Assembly (NCBI GenBank): GCA_900317755.1
Contig: ONHZ01000072.1
Location: 1-33,338, forward strand
From: an uncultured Lachnospiraceae bacterium
GTDB lineage: Bacteria; Bacillota; Clostridia; Lachnospirales; Lachnospiraceae
Direction: 5' to 3'
Length of the DNA: 33,338 nucleotides
Shown here: piece after piece, positions 32,605-33,338 of the stretch
Layout of the letters: each line of letters begins with the position of its first letter
Position numbering within the stretch: the stretch's first letter is position 1
Notes under the pieces: generated by a model
What the model saw: only the letters and a program-made list of their open reading frames with translations
Database searches by the model: none
What the model was told of the DNA's origin: nothing
Made by a program: the position numbers and the translations under genes

Positions 32605-33338
32605 ATGAAAAGAAAGATTGGCTTTTTGGCAATGCTGGCTGTCATTATGTTTATTGCCGGCTTAGGTGCTGGGAGCTTGAAATATAAGAATATTATTGGA
32701 AATAATAAAAATTCTAGTGGAAATATTTCTATTACAGAAAGTGGTTCAGGGATAATAGAGGAACAAGTAGATAATGATAGTGGAAATGCGAGTGCAGTAA
32801 AAGATATTAAAGAGACAGACTCTGCTAGTGAAAAGTCGAAAAAAAGAAAGTATTTGCAAGGAGTTCAGGAACCATCAGGAAGCATTCTTCCAGGGCATAA
32901 TATCTATTTTAATGGTTTTGATAGACTTACAAATCTTACCTATGATGATGTGGCTTCAGTTACTGACTCAAAATACACATTTGCGATAGGGACATACTAT
33001 GATGCGGATTATTTTAAAGAAGAAATTCAGTCATCAGATGAAGGTAACAATATTCTAGTTTGGAACGGGTGTATTGCTTCGTGGAAGGAGATTAATTATA
33101 GGGATATTGAAATAGGATATATTAATTTTAATCCTATAATTAACGATTATTCTGGAGAGCACAATTATATTGATTCAATAACATTAAACACTGCTAGATT
33201 TCAAACTGCAAAGGGGATACATGTTGGCTCTACGATAAATGAAATGCTTGATACATATAACACTAAATATTATATCAATGTTGATACTACATTTTATACG
33301 GATGATGATGGCAGTGATTATTATTATTTAATTACTGA
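32605..33338 (+). CDS. Exported or membrane-anchored protein of unknown function (3' end outside window)
   Basis: The frame starts at ATG 32605 with GAGGAG upstream and stays open for 244 codons to the window edge. The N-terminus MKRKIGFLAMLAVIMFIAGL is a clear signal sequence or anchor; there is no lipobox Cys. A Ser/Asn/Lys-rich linker (about 25-90) leads to a Tyr/Asp-rich domain. Near residue 205, AKGIHVGSTINEMLDTYNT resembles the repeat-like helix-turn of extracytoplasmic proteins that read G-I-x-V-G-x-T. It is AT-rich compared with the fab genes. Its 15-base spacing from the glucosaminidase gene implies an operon. An immunity or targeting role is inference. Confidence 0.65.
   Translation, partial: MKRKIGFLAMLAVIMFIAGLGAGSLKYKNIIGNNKNSSGNISITESGSGIIEEQVDNDSGNASAVKDIKETDSASEKSKKRKYLQGVQEPSGSILPGHNIYFNGFDRLTNLTYDDVASVTDSKYTFAIGTYYDADYFKEEIQSSDEGNNILVWNGCIASWKEINYRDIEIGYINFNPIINDYSGEHNYIDSITLNTARFQTAKGIHVGSTINEMLDTYNTKYYINVDTTFYTDDDGSDYYYLIT

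Overview
The window looks like chromosomal DNA of a low-to-moderate GC Firmicute, most likely a Clostridia member of the Lachnospiraceae type. The basis is the strong GGAGG-type ribosome binding sites, the rpsF-ssb-rpsR block, a GdpP-L9-DnaB operon, FabK as the enoyl-ACP reductase, a fused AccD-AccA, and a MarR-type regulator inside the fatty-acid cluster. This placement is inference from gene content; no database was searched.

Layout. Bases 1-794 hold a tRNA cluster (Asp, Val, Tyr, initiator Met, Phe) ending in a strong terminator. The Val-Tyr spacer is full of nested palindromes. Next come a phosphoglucomutase/phosphomannomutase (959-2683), the rpsF-ssb-rpsR operon with a candidate leader hairpin (3069-4160), and on the minus strand a PucR/CdaR-type regulator and a MsmK/UgpC-type ABC ATPase (4265-6514). 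A 158-bp element with imperfect terminal inverted repeats lies in the divergent gap before the operon for c-di-AMP phosphodiesterase, ribosomal protein L9 and replicative helicase DnaB (6911-10921). Thioredoxin, an XpaC-like protein with a half-length TelA-like partner, and an aldo/keto reductase follow to 14461.

Bases 14462-16707 form an AT-rich accessory patch of small and possibly broken genes: a small ORF, a 56-residue lipoprotein, a possible ORF remnant, a DUF4160 pair, and a membrane-protein ORF with no credible start. Two sodium-coupled transporters (PutP-like and NSS family) follow. After them is an AlbA_2/Schlafen-type regulator preceded by five copies of a 9-bp operator-like word.

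Bases 21727-31001 are a type II fatty-acid synthesis locus: acpP, accB, accC, accDA, fabK, fabG, fabF, fabZ, then a MarR/FabT-like regulator and fabD, closed by a long terminator. AccB, AccC and AccDA make malonyl-CoA, FabD loads it on ACP, FabF condenses, FabG reduces, FabZ dehydrates and FabK reduces again. No fabH is present. Five copies of a near-palindromic word, TTTAG(A/T)TAAA, sit before acpP, accC and the MarR gene and make a candidate regulon.

The right end (31189-33338) carries the most unusual pair. One gene encodes a protein with a C-terminal GH73-type glucosaminidase domain and a helical N-terminus, but no signal peptide. Fifteen bases downstream, a membrane-anchored or secreted protein runs off the window. 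This arrangement fits a non-Sec-exported cell-wall-degrading effector with an extracytoplasmic partner or immunity protein, but that function is inference.
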